64,000 nt of DNA from Pasteurella sp049941595 (GCA_049941595.1 JBNFNA010000006.1:24111-88110), one strand, 5' to 3'. Positions 24,975 through 34,199 are shown, counted from the first letter of the stretch. The notes: generated from the sequence alone by a model not told the origin. Numbers and translations are program-made.

Positions 24975-27101
24975 ATGATTATTGATCTTACTGGTAATGA
25001 TTTATTCAACTCTAATGAAATCAAATTTGATCAAAAAGTTAATTTTATTTTTGGTAAAAATGGGTGTGGTAAATCTACAATCACTAAATTAGTAAAAGAG
25101 CAGTGCAATAACTATGATGTCAGAATATTTCAGGGCTTTGAGAGTGTTGTTAGTGCAAATAATAGTTTAGAAACGGTAGTTTTAGGAGAAGAAAACACTG
25201 AAATTAATAATAGAATTGAAGAAGAAAGAAGAAAAATTGAAAGCATTGAACGGGATATCGCTGTTATTGAAAACAACATCTGTGAAAATAAAGAAGACCC
25301 TGATAATTTATGGAGTAAGAAAAATTTAAAAGAAAAAGAGTATAAAGCTCAAAAAGATAAAATAGATGGTTTTTGTAGAGAGTCTGCAAAGAAAATCAAA
25401 GAGGATGAACAAAAGATAACCTCTTCATCGTACGATATTAGAAGTTTCAAAGAAGATATTCCACAGGCAAAATCGTTAAGCGAAGATAGAGTTTCCGAAC
25501 TAAGAAAATTATTAAATTCTGAAGTTAAAACAGCGAATAAGTTGGAGACTTTGAACTTTTCTTTAAGTGATGAGCTAAATGATGTGAATGGATTGTTAGG
25601 GTTAAAAGTAGAAGAAAGAACACGTCTTGCAAGATTGGAAGGAGATCATAGAAAAAAAGCGTTTGCAGAACAAGGGCTGCATATTCATAAAGCTGGTGAT
25701 GTTTGTGCTTTTTGTAATAATCTTGTTTCTGAAGATGTTCTTGAGGAGCTTCAAAAATATTTTTCTGCAGATGAAGTAAAAGAGTTTAACTCAAAAATAG
25801 AAAATAAAATACATAATATAGATAAATTCATCAAAAATATTAACAATATGCAGATTGATGTTAATAATTTCTATGTGGATTATCAGTCTAGGGTTGAAGA
25901 TATAAGAATTAAATTTGATAGATTAAAAAATGAATATGTTGCATTTTTAGATAATCTAGCGTCAAGTTTGAAAGAGAAAAAATCTAATTTATTCCAAGAA
26001 AGTAGTTTGTTACAGATGAAATATCCTGATGAGATTAATGATGCCATTAATCAATACAACGATATTGTTGATGAAAATAATTCTAGCGATCTCCCTAAGA
26101 AAAAGGAAAAAGCAAAATCCGATTTACGACTTGATTTAGTTAGTAAATTCTTATCTGAATTTAAGTATGACATTGAACATACAAATCTAGATAATTTTTT
26201 AATGTCATTAAATGATGTTAAGAAGGATATTAATAAAGAAGAGTTAAGAGTAGAAGATTTAAAAAAAGAAATAGATACTATTAATTTAAGTATAAATGTA
26301 CTCTTATCGAGTACCAAAAATGAAAAAATCCTTGTTCAGAGAGTAAATGAAAAACTTAAGCTATATGTTAACTTTGAATTAATCCATCAAGATGGAAGTA
26401 ATGATTATAAGGTAAAGTGCTCAAGAAATGGTAGTATAAGAACTGTTCAAGAATTATCGACAGGCGAAAAGAATATTATTGCTTTTTTATATTTTATTGA
26501 GAAAATCAATGAATCATTAGATAGTAGACCAAAATGCATTGTTTTTGATGATCCAATGAACTCCAATGATGATACTGTTCAGTATTTAATTATAGAAGAA
26601 TTGCAAAAACTTAAAGATAAAAAAATAAAAAATAATGAAAGAATTGTTATTTTAACCCATAACATACATTTTTATTTAAATATTAAATATGGTTGCAGCT
26701 ATAAAGATAATAATTTTTATCATTTTGTTAGAGATGGAAAGAATACCATTTTAAATAAAATTCATAAAAAAGAGGATGATTTTGATACTAGTTATTCTGC
26801 TCTTTGGAAAGAGCTCAATATTCTTTATGGGAAAGATGATATAAGTGAAAATATGTTATTAAATCCAATTAGAAGAATTATTGAAACATACACCAAATTT
26901 AATGGTATTAGCCAAAACAAATTCTTCCAAAATGTTATTGGTGCGAGAAAGTTATTTAATGTCAATTCTCATTCTATAGATGATTTAGAAACGGACTTAA
27001 ATGGCAAAACCAAAAAAGAAATTATTGATTTATTACAAGAATGTTTTAAACAAAATGATGCAATAGAACATTATAATCTGTTCTTCGGAGATAACCAATG
27101 A
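24975..27101 (+). CDS. SMC-like AAA_13 ATPase, candidate RloC/PrrC-type anticodon nuclease
   Basis: A 708-residue ABC/SMC-like ATPase of the AAA_13 type. Walker A GKNGCGKST is at residues 27-35. Long coiled-coil regions flank a CAFC motif (C244-C247) that could be a zinc hook. The ABC signature LSTGEK is near 494, Walker B VFDDP near 524 and the H-loop ILTHN near 558. C-terminal residues R633, E637 and H666 (RRIIE...NSHS) resemble the Arg-x3-Glu...His triad of PrrC/RloC nucleases. It lies between hsdS and hsdR, the position of prrC in its own type IC locus. The ATPase call is firm; the nuclease role is inference. The gene is markedly AT-rich and overlaps hsdR by 4 bases. Confidence 0.8.
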   Translation: MIIDLTGNDLFNSNEIKFDQKVNFIFGKNGCGKSTITKLVKEQCNNYDVRIFQGFESVVSANNSLETVVLGEENTEINNRIEEERRKIESIERDIAVIENNICENKEDPDNLWSKKNLKEKEYKAQKDKIDGFCRESAKKIKEDEQKITSSSYDIRSFKEDIPQAKSLSEDRVSELRKLLNSEVKTANKLETLNFSLSDELNDVNGLLGLKVEERTRLARLEGDHRKKAFAEQGLHIHKAGDVCAFCNNLVSEDVLEELQKYFSADEVKEFNSKIENKIHNIDKFIKNINNMQIDVNNFYVDYQSRVEDIRIKFDRLKNEYVAFLDNLASSLKEKKSNLFQESSLLQMKYPDEINDAINQYNDIVDENNSSDLPKKKEKAKSDLRLDLVSKFLSEFKYDIEHTNLDNFLMSLNDVKKDINKEELRVEDLKKEIDTINLSINVLLSSTKNEKILVQRVNEKLKLYVNFELIHQDGSNDYKVKCSRNGSIRTVQELSTGEKNIIAFLYFIEKINESLDSRPKCIVFDDPMNSNDDTVQYLIIEELQKLKDKKIKNNERIVILTHNIHFYLNIKYGCSYKDNNFYHFVRDGKNTILNKIHKKEDDFDTSYSALWKELNILYGKDDISENMLLNPIRRIIETYTKFNGISQNKFFQNVIGARKLFNVNSHSIDDLETDLNGKTKKEIIDLLQECFKQNDAIEHYNLFFGDNQ

Positions 27102-30100
27102 CAACCCAAACCACCCCCATCACCGAAACCAACAATTTCATCATTCTCGATAAATACACCAAAATCGAGCAACGTGATTCCTATCAAACAGAGGCAGATT
27201 TAGAGCGTGAGTTAATTGCCGACTTACAAGCACAAGGCTATGAATATCGTCAGGATTTGAATAGCCAAAACACACTTTTAGCCAACCTAAGAGAACAATT
27301 ACAAAAGCTCAATAATGTGCAGTTTAGTGATGCGGAGTGGGCACGATTTTTAGTGGAGTATCTGGATAAGCCCGCAGAGAGTTTAATTGATAAAAGCCGT
27401 AAAATTCACCACGATTATATTTATGATTTTGTGTTTGATAATGGGCGGATTCAAAATATTTACCTGTTAGATAAAAAGCATATCCAGCGTAATTTCTTGC
27501 AAGTGATTCATCAATTTGAGCAAACTGGCACGCAAGCCAACCGCTATGATGTGACGATTTTAATTAATGGCTTACCTTTGGTTCAAATTGAGTTGAAAAA
27601 ACGGGGGGTGGCGGTTAAAGAGGCATTTAACCAAATTCATCGTTATACAAAAGAAAGTTTTAATCACGACAATTCTCTATTCAAATTCCTGCAAATTTTT
27701 GTCATCTCAAATGGCACCAACACCCGTTATTTTGCCAATACCACCAAGCGAGATAAAAACAGTTTTGATTTCACCATGCATTGGGCAAAATCCGATAATA
27801 CGTTGATTAAAGATTTGAAAGATTTTACTGCTACTTTCCTCTCAAAAAATACCTTGCTCAATGTCCTGATTAATTATTCAGTGTTTGATACGACCAATAC
27901 CCTATTAATTATGCGTCCGTATCAAATTGCTGCCACAGAGCGTCTTTTGTGGAAGGTGAAAAGTGCTTATCAGGCAAAAAATTGGGGTAAACTTGAAAGT
28001 GGTGGCTATATTTGGCACACCACAGGGTCGGGCAAAACCTTAACGAGTTTTAAAGCTGCACGTCTTGCAACAGAACTGGATTTTATTCAGAAAGTCTTTT
28101 TTGTGGTGGATAGAAAAGATCTCGACAATCAAACCATGAAAGAATATCAACGTTTTTCACCCGATAGCGTGAATGGTTCAGACAGTACCGCAGGGCTAAA
28201 AAGTAATATTGAGAAAGACGATAATAAAATTATTGTTACCACCATCCAAAAGCTCAATAACCTGATGAAATCAGAAGACGATTTAGCCATTTATCAAAAA
28301 CAAGTGGTGTTTATTTTCGATGAATGTCACCGTTCTCAATTTGGTGAAGCACAAAAAAACCTCAAGAAAAAATTTAAACAGTTTTATCAATTTGGTTTTA
28401 CAGGTACACCAATTTTTAAAGAGAAAAATGCACTTGGCGATCAAGGCACAGAAGATGTGTTTGGTGATCAATTACATTCTTATGTGATTACGGATGCGAT
28501 TCGTGATGAGAAAGTGCTGAAATTTAAGGTGGATTACAATGATGTCCGCCCTAAATTCAAATCCTTTGAAACCGAAAAAAATCTGGAAAAATTGACCGCA
28601 CTTGAGACCAAGCAAGCCTTATTGCACCCTGAACGCATTTGTGAAATTACACAATATATCCTTAATAATTTTAAACAGAAAACCCATCGCTTAACTGCAA
28701 CGGGTAAAGGGTTTAATGCGATGTTTGCAGTGAGTAGTGTTGAGGCGGCGAAACTCTATTATGAAAGCTTTAAAACATTACAACAAGGCGTAAAAAATCC
28801 CCTTAAAGTGGCTACCATTTTTTCTTTTGCTGCGAATGAGGCACAAGATGCGGTGGGCGACATTGAAGATGAAAGCTTTGAGCCAAGTGCCATGAATAGC
28901 TCTGCCAAAGAATTTTTACAATATGCGATTGATGACTATAACCAACTTTTCCAGACCAATTATGGTGTTGATAGCAAATCATTCCAACACTACTATAGTG
29001 ATTTAGCCAAACGTGTCAAAAATCAAGAAGTTGATTTACTCATTGTGGTGGGGATGTTTTTAACGGGGTTTGATGCCTCAGGTTTAAACACCCTCTTTGT
29101 GGATAAAAACCTGCGTTATCACGGTTTAATCCAAGCCTACTCTCGCACCAACCGCATTTATAACGCCACCAAAACCTTCGGCAATATCGTCACTTTCCGT
29201 GATTTAGAGCAAGCTACTATCGATGCCATTACCCTGTTTGGTGTGGCGAAGGAAACTAATATACACAATGTCGTGTTGGAAAAAAATTATCAAGCCTATA
29301 TGGAAGGTTATACAGATGAAATCACAGGTGAGTCTTGTCGAGGCTACTTAGAGGTCATACAAGAATTAAAAGAGCGCTTTCCTGATCCTGCTGCTATTGA
29401 AACAGAAAAAGAGAAAAAAGAGTTTGTGAAATTATTTGGTGAATACTTACGCCTTGATAATATTCTGCAAAATTATGATGAGTATGTCGCATTACAAGAA
29501 GCTGCTTCCCCTACGAGTAATCAAGTGGAAGAACCTTCTGCAAAATACCTGACTCAGCCTGAACTTTCCGTCACGCCACTGACACCTCACCAAGTGCAAG
29601 ATTATCGTTCTACCTATAATGATATTCGTGATTGGTTGCGTCGTGAAAAAGCCAGTAATAATGCCACGCAACTTACGATAGATTGGGATGATGTGGTCTT
29701 TGAAGTGGACTTATTAAAATCACAAGAAATTAATTTAGACTATATTTTAGAATTGATTTTTGAACAGCATAAGAAAAATCAAACTAAACCTGTGCTCATA
29801 GAGGAAATCCGTAAAATGATTCGTGCGAGTGTCGGGAGTCGAGCAAAAGAAAGCTTAGTTGTGGACTTCATTCATCAAACCAATCTTGATGCCATACCTG
29901 ATAAAGCGAGTATTATTGATGCCTTCTTTGCTTTCGCACAAGCAGAACAGCAAAAAGAAGCGAACGCCTTAATTGAAGCTGAAAATTTAAATGAAGAAGC
30001 GGCAAAACGTTATTTGGCGATCTCGCTCAAACGTGAATATGCCAGTGAGAATGGTACAGAGCTACATGCAGCTTTACCAACACTCAGCCCTTTAAATCCT

Positions 30101-30187
30101 GAATACCGCACCAAAAAACAAACGGTATTCGAAAAAATTTCGGCATTTATTGAGAAATTTAAAGGGGTCGGCGGTAAAATAGTATGA
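27098..30187 (+). CDS. hsdR: Type IC restriction and translocation subunit HsdR
   Basis: HsdR is the ATP-driven translocase and endonuclease subunit. It is 1029 residues long, close to EcoR124I HsdR (1038). The PD-(D/E)xK nuclease has D151 and E165-L-K167, the same residue numbers as in EcoR124I. The helicase part has Walker A GSGKT at 310-314 and the DECH box at 408-411. GFTGTP (motif III) follows, then the C-terminal motor motifs (VVGMFLTGFDA, YSRTNRIY). A helical domain for contact with HsdM ends the protein. Its ATG overlaps the upstream stop as ATGA, indicating coupled translation. It has the only uptake signal seen by eye in the hsd locus (28595-28603). Confidence 0.97.
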   Translation: MTTQTTPITETNNFIILDKYTKIEQRDSYQTEADLERELIADLQAQGYEYRQDLNSQNTLLANLREQLQKLNNVQFSDAEWARFLVEYLDKPAESLIDKSRKIHHDYIYDFVFDNGRIQNIYLLDKKHIQRNFLQVIHQFEQTGTQANRYDVTILINGLPLVQIELKKRGVAVKEAFNQIHRYTKESFNHDNSLFKFLQIFVISNGTNTRYFANTTKRDKNSFDFTMHWAKSDNTLIKDLKDFTATFLSKNTLLNVLINYSVFDTTNTLLIMRPYQIAATERLLWKVKSAYQAKNWGKLESGGYIWHTTGSGKTLTSFKAARLATELDFIQKVFFVVDRKDLDNQTMKEYQRFSPDSVNGSDSTAGLKSNIEKDDNKIIVTTIQKLNNLMKSEDDLAIYQKQVVFIFDECHRSQFGEAQKNLKKKFKQFYQFGFTGTPIFKEKNALGDQGTEDVFGDQLHSYVITDAIRDEKVLKFKVDYNDVRPKFKSFETEKNLEKLTALETKQALLHPERICEITQYILNNFKQKTHRLTATGKGFNAMFAVSSVEAAKLYYESFKTLQQGVKNPLKVATIFSFAANEAQDAVGDIEDESFEPSAMNSSAKEFLQYAIDDYNQLFQTNYGVDSKSFQHYYSDLAKRVKNQEVDLLIVVGMFLTGFDASGLNTLFVDKNLRYHGLIQAYSRTNRIYNATKTFGNIVTFRDLEQATIDAITLFGVAKETNIHNVVLEKNYQAYMEGYTDEITGESCRGYLEVIQELKERFPDPAAIETEKEKKEFVKLFGEYLRLDNILQNYDEYVALQEAASPTSNQVEEPSAKYLTQPELSVTPLTPHQVQDYRSTYNDIRDWLRREKASNNATQLTIDWDDVVFEVDLLKSQEINLDYILELIFEQHKKNQTKPVLIEEIRKMIRASVGSRAKESLVVDFIHQTNLDAIPDKASIIDAFFAFAQAEQQKEANALIEAENLNEEAAKRYLAISLKREYASENGTELHAALPTLSPLNPEYRTKKQTVFEKISAFIEKFKGVGGKIV

Positions 30188-30210
30188 AGTCGTCAATCAT
30201 GAGATAAAAA

Positions 30211-30519
30211 ATGAATAAAATTACTTTTTTTACCCGCTTTGAAGCAGATATTTTGGCGGGGCGTAAAACCATCACCATTCGTGATAAATCGGAATCGTAT
30301 TTTCAGCCAAATCAAATGTTGGCGGTTTACACCAATGAAACCGATCGCTTTTTTGCTAACATTAAAGTGTTGTCGGTAACGCCTATTCATTTTAGTGATC
30401 TATCAGAACAACACGCCCAGCAAGAAAATATGACCTTGCCGGAGTTGCGTCAGGTGATTAAAGAGATTTATCCACAAGATGAGTGGTTTTGGGTGATTGA
30501 GTTTGAGTTGGTCAATTAA
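30211..30519 (+). CDS. yqfB: N4-acetylcytidine amidohydrolase-like ASCH protein YqfB
   Basis: A 102-residue ASCH-domain protein aligning along its length with E. coli YqfB (103 residues). That protein hydrolyses N4-acetylcytidine to cytidine and acetate. Conserved parts are ITFFTRFEADILAGRKTITIRDKSES, with the Lys and Thr of the active site, and QQENMTLPELRQVIKEIYPQDEWFWVIEFE. It starts 23 bases after hsdR and ends at a strong terminator, so it is probably the last gene of the hsd transcript. Whether that link is functional is unknown. Confidence 0.88.
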   Translation: MNKITFFTRFEADILAGRKTITIRDKSESYFQPNQMLAVYTNETDRFFANIKVLSVTPIHFSDLSEQHAQQENMTLPELRQVIKEIYPQDEWFWVIEFELVN

Positions 30520-30533
30520 TTTCTAATAGAAAC

Positions 30534-30572
30534 AAAGAGCGGTCAGAATTTTTAAAATTTCGACCGCTCTTT
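30534..30572. terminator. Terminator after yqfB built from a variant uptake-signal pair
   Basis: AAAGAGCGGTC (30534-30544) pairs perfectly with GACCGCTCTTT (30562-30572), followed by seven more Ts. The inner bases (GAATTTT/AAAATTTC) extend the stem. The arms differ from the standard uptake signal by one base (AAGAGCGGT for AAGTGCGGT). It lies between the convergent yqfB and glpK genes. Confidence 0.9.
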
Positions 30573-30592
30573 TTTTACTGGTTTAATGGGAA

Positions 30593-32101
30593 TTACTCTT
30601 CATCTTTTTCCCATTCTAATGCGCGTTTAACGGCTTTTTTCCATCCTTTATAGCGACGAGTACGTTTGGCTTGATCACCATCTGGAGTAAAGGTTTTCTC
30701 GATAGCTGCTTTATCACGCAATTCATCAAGATCTTTCCAGAACCCCGTTGCTAGACCCGCAAGATAGGCAGCCCCTAATGCAGTCACTTCTTTGACTTTC
30801 GGCCTTTCGACTTTGGTCGCTAAAATATCCGCTTGGAATTGCATTAAGAAGTTATTTGCTGTCGCCCCACCATCAACACGCAATGAACTTAGCGTTTCGC
30901 CTGAATCAGATTGCATAGCTTCTAATACATCGCGAGTTTGGTAGGCAATCGACTCTAATGTTGCTCTCACAATGTGATTGCGATTTGCGCCACGAGAAAG
31001 CCCTAAAATAGCACCTCGTGCATAAGGGTCCCAATATGGTGCGCCCAATCCTGTAAAGGCAGGCACGACATATACACCATTACAATCCGGCACTTTCGTC
31101 GCAAAATACTCGGAATCATAACTATCGTGGACAATTTTTAGTTCATCACGTAGCCATTGAATAGACGCACCGCCCATAAAGATGGAACCTTCAAGAGCAT
31201 AAGCAGGTCCACCTTTGGCATCACAAGCGATTGTCGTTAATAAACCATTTTGTGACTGTACCGCTTTATCACCGGTATGCATTAACATAAAGCAACCTGT
31301 GCCATAGGTGTTTTTCGCTTGGCCTGGATTAACGCAAAGGTGACCATAAAGTGCCGCTTGCTGATCACCTGCAATACCTGCCACAGGGATTCGCACACCG
31401 CCTTTTCCACCTATATTCGTTTGCCCATAAATTTCTGAAGAATTGCGTACTTCAGGCAACATTGAGCGTGGGATATCTAAAATTTCTAACATTTTGTCAT
31501 CCCATTGCAATGTATGGATATTAAATAGCATTGTACGAGAGGCGTTTGTGTAATCTGTTACGTGCGCGCGCCCTTGTGTTAATTTCCAAACTAACCACGT
31601 ATCCACAGTACCAAAAAGCAATTCACCACGCTCTGCTTTCTCTCTCGCACCTTCTACATTATCTAAAATCCATTTCACTTTGGTGCCTGAAAAATAAGGG
31701 TCAACCACCAAACCTGTTGTTTTGCGGATATAGTCTTCGTGACCATCTGCTTTTAATTTATCCGTAATATCCGCAGTACGGCGGCATTGCCATACAATAG
31801 CATTGTAAATAGGTTTTCCTGTTTCTTTCTCCCATACAATAGTGGTTTCACGTTGGTTAGTGATACCAATCGCCACGATTTGATCAGAAGTAATGCCCGC
31901 TTTCGCGACAACTTCATTGAGTGTTGAGCTTTGGGTCGCCCAAATTTCCATTGGATTATGTTCCACCCAACCCGCTTGTGGATAAATTTGCGTGAATTCA
32001 CGTTGTGCAATTTCAACGACGTTAGCATCGTGATCAAGTAACACAGCTCTTGAACTTGTTGTACCTTGGTCTAAGGCAATAATGTATTTTTTCTCAGTCA
32101 T
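30593..32101 (-). CDS. glpK: Glycerol kinase GlpK
   Basis: GlpK phosphorylates glycerol to sn-glycerol-3-phosphate with ATP after GlpF-mediated entry. It is 502 residues long, as in E. coli. FGGY kinase motifs are ALDQGTTSSRAVLLD at the N-terminus, IAIGITNQRETTIVWEKETG, GIAGDQQAALYGH, and the C-terminal LRVDGGATANNFLMQFQADIL. EcGlpK allosteric features (fructose-1,6-bisphosphate and EIIA-Glc sites) were not checked in detail. The gene follows glpF by 26 bases on the minus strand, forming glpFK. Confidence 0.98.
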   Translation of the reverse strand: MTEKKYIIALDQGTTSSRAVLLDHDANVVEIAQREFTQIYPQAGWVEHNPMEIWATQSSTLNEVVAKAGITSDQIVAIGITNQRETTIVWEKETGKPIYNAIVWQCRRTADITDKLKADGHEDYIRKTTGLVVDPYFSGTKVKWILDNVEGAREKAERGELLFGTVDTWLVWKLTQGRAHVTDYTNASRTMLFNIHTLQWDDKMLEILDIPRSMLPEVRNSSEIYGQTNIGGKGGVRIPVAGIAGDQQAALYGHLCVNPGQAKNTYGTGCFMLMHTGDKAVQSQNGLLTTIACDAKGGPAYALEGSIFMGGASIQWLRDELKIVHDSYDSEYFATKVPDCNGVYVVPAFTGLGAPYWDPYARGAILGLSRGANRNHIVRATLESIAYQTRDVLEAMQSDSGETLSSLRVDGGATANNFLMQFQADILATKVERPKVKEVTALGAAYLAGLATGFWKDLDELRDKAAIEKTFTPDGDQAKRTRRYKGWKKAVKRALEWEKDEE

Positions 32102-32127
32102 AATCTGTCCTTTTTAATCAACGTGAA

Positions 32128-32916
32128 TTATTTACAATTACAAGGTAAGTTTTTACCCACAAATTTGGTATAAATCCAACCTCCAATAAGCGCCCCCACC
32201 ACCGGTGCAATAATTGGGATAAGTACATAAGGGATTTCTCGTCCACCAGTCATCGCAAGCTCGCCCCAGCCTGCCATACTCGCAAAGAGTTTTGGACCGA
32301 AATCACGCGCTGGGTTCATTGCAAAACCTGTTAGAGGCCCCATTGCACCGCCAATAACCGCAATAAGAATACCGATTAATAACGGAGCAAGTGGCCCTCT
32401 TGGTAAGCCATTACCATCATCTGTTAAGGCTAAAATTAATGCCATTAACACAGCAGTGATCACTAATTCAACCAAAAAGGCTTGGAAAACACTGATACTT
32501 GGATGTGGATAAGTAGAGAATGTTCCTGCTAAAGACAAGCTTTCAGGGGTACCGCGAACGATATTTTGTGCGATTTCGAAATCAACAAATAAGTTGTAAT
32601 AAAGGAAATACACTAAAGCGGCAGCAAAAAACGCACCTGAGACTTGTGCCACAATATACGGCAGGACTTTTTTGCCATCAAAACAAGCAAATTTCCACAA
32701 CGCAATGGTAACGGCAGGGTTTAAATGTGCACCAGATAAGCCTGCTGAGGCATAAACAGCTAATGCGACCCCCATTCCCCACATAATACTAATTTCCCAT
32801 TGTCCGAAATTTGCACCTGCAACTTTCAAGGCTGCTACACAACCCACACCAAAGAAAATCAGAAGTGCTGTGCCAAAAAATTCACCAATACAGGCAGCTT
32901 TGAGTGATTTGTCCAT
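32128..32916 (-). CDS. glpF: Glycerol facilitator GlpF
   Basis: An aquaglyceroporin of 262 residues with six membrane segments and two re-entrant half-helices. The NPA boxes are SGAHLNPAVTIA (first half) and GFAMNPARDFGPKL (second half), whose GFAMNPARD wording is typical of glycerol channels. It lets glycerol diffuse through the inner membrane, trapped by GlpK. The promoter is in the 80 bases between its start and the hairpin that follows glpQ. Confidence 0.97.
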   Translation of the reverse strand: MDKSLKAACIGEFFGTALLIFFGVGCVAALKVAGANFGQWEISIMWGMGVALAVYASAGLSGAHLNPAVTIALWKFACFDGKKVLPYIVAQVSGAFFAAALVYFLYYNLFVDFEIAQNIVRGTPESLSLAGTFSTYPHPSISVFQAFLVELVITAVLMALILALTDDGNGLPRGPLAPLLIGILIAVIGGAMGPLTGFAMNPARDFGPKLFASMAGWGELAMTGGREIPYVLIPIIAPVVGALIGGWIYTKFVGKNLPCNCK

Positions 32917-32997
32917 ATGAATTCTCCTAAAAGGATAATGTAGAAAGATAAATGCGAATTGAAATACTGATTAGTTTAATTTTTTACTCATAATAAA

Positions 32998-33042
32998 AGC
33001 GGTCATTTTTAACAATAAAAAACATTGTAAAAATTGACCGCT
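32998..33042 (-). terminator. Hairpin after glpQ
   Basis: AGCGGTCA (32998-33005) pairs with TGACCGCT (33035-33042), and the stem continues imperfectly through TTTTTAACAAT and ATTGTAAAAAT. On the minus strand it is followed by TTTTATTA. It separates the glpT-propeller-glpQ unit from glpFK. The arms again resemble degenerate uptake signals. Confidence 0.7.
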
Positions 33043-33095
33043 CTTTCGTACCTCCTTACAACACCTGAATACTGCTTTTACTACTTTAACGACGA

Positions 33096-34169
33096 TTATT
33101 TATGTTTCTTCAAAAACTCCACGCCAGTATCAGGGAAGTCTGTGAACACGCCTGTTGCGCCTGCTTTATTTAATAATGCATCGTACATTTGGTTCACGTC
33201 TGTGAAGAATTCAGGTAATGCATCTTTACGTACAGTGTACGGATGAAGTTCCATTTTGTAGTTGGCGAGTTCTTTCACTAATGGGGTGTAAACAATGTTG
33301 CCTACTTTTGATTTTTCTTTATCGACTAACATATACCAACCTGGGCCAACACCATCTGCGTATTTAGCCACTTCAGCCATTGCGCCTGGTTTGAACATCC
33401 AATCGTAATCGTAGTTAACCCATTTGCCTTGTGCATTTTTCTCTTCAGTTTCGTGCCAATCAGTATATGCCACTAACTGAACCAGTTTAATGTCCATGCC
33501 CATTTTTGGTAGAAGTTCGGTTTTAATGCGTTTTAACTCATTGAAGTCGAAGGTTTGGAGGTAAACCATATCGTCTTTGGTGTCATAACCGTATTGTTTC
33601 AACACTTTTAAGGTTGCAGCTGCAATGTCTTTGCCTTCTTGGTGATGTAACCAAGGTGCTTTAATTTCTGGGTAGATACCAATTTTTTTACCTGTTGATT
33701 TTTCTAAACCTTGGATAAATTCAATTTCTTCTTCAAAAGTATGAATACGGAAATGTGATTTCCAAAGAGGGAAACGGTTTGGATACACTTGTACTTGTTT
33801 GCCGTTTTCCGTTTTGAAGTTTTCAGTCATTTCAAGGCTTTGAATTTCTTTTAATGTGAAGTCAACGACATAATAACGACCGTCTTTCCTTGCACGATTT
33901 GGGAATTTTTTCGCTACATCCGTTAAACCATCTAAGAAGTGATCGTGAATCACAATTAAGCGGTTATCTTTAGTCATTGCTAAATCTTGTTCTAAGTAAT
34001 CTGCTTTTTGACCGAAAGCAAGCGCTTTAGATTCTAGGGTGTGTTCAGGTAAATAACCACTTGCACCACGGTGAGCAATAATCAGTTTGTCGCTGCTTAC
34101 CATTGTTTGGCTTGAACAAGCTGCTAAAGTTGAAACCGCAACAGCGGCTGCGATTGCTTTTAATTTCAT
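33096..34169 (-). CDS. glpQ: Glycerophosphodiester phosphodiesterase GlpQ, protein D-like lipoprotein
   Basis: GlpQ hydrolyses glycerophosphodiesters such as glycerophosphocholine to sn-glycerol-3-phosphate and the free alcohol. It is 357 residues long. The N-terminus MKLKAIAAAVAVSTLAAC is a lipoprotein signal with the lipobox Cys at 18, so it is membrane-anchored. GDPD motifs are IIAHRGASGYLPEHT and EQDLAMTKDNRLIVIHDHFLDGL. The sequence closely resembles H. influenzae protein D (Hpd), a surface lipoprotein that releases choline from host cells; a virulence role here is inference. It follows the propeller gene by 30 bases in the glpT operon. Confidence 0.96.
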   Translation of the reverse strand: MKLKAIAAAVAVSTLAACSSQTMVSSDKLIIAHRGASGYLPEHTLESKALAFGQKADYLEQDLAMTKDNRLIVIHDHFLDGLTDVAKKFPNRARKDGRYYVVDFTLKEIQSLEMTENFKTENGKQVQVYPNRFPLWKSHFRIHTFEEEIEFIQGLEKSTGKKIGIYPEIKAPWLHHQEGKDIAAATLKVLKQYGYDTKDDMVYLQTFDFNELKRIKTELLPKMGMDIKLVQLVAYTDWHETEEKNAQGKWVNYDYDWMFKPGAMAEVAKYADGVGPGWYMLVDKEKSKVGNIVYTPLVKELANYKMELHPYTVRKDALPEFFTDVNQMYDALLNKAGATGVFTDFPDTGVEFLKKHK

Positions 34170-34199
34170 AGACTAGTCCTCTTGTTTATTGGAAAGTTA

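Noticed and set aside
24975..27101. Calling the SMC-like ATPase a plain RecF/RecN repair protein
   Set aside because: Lack of RecN/RecF-specific features and the hsd context argue for a defence-linked AAA_13 protein instead.
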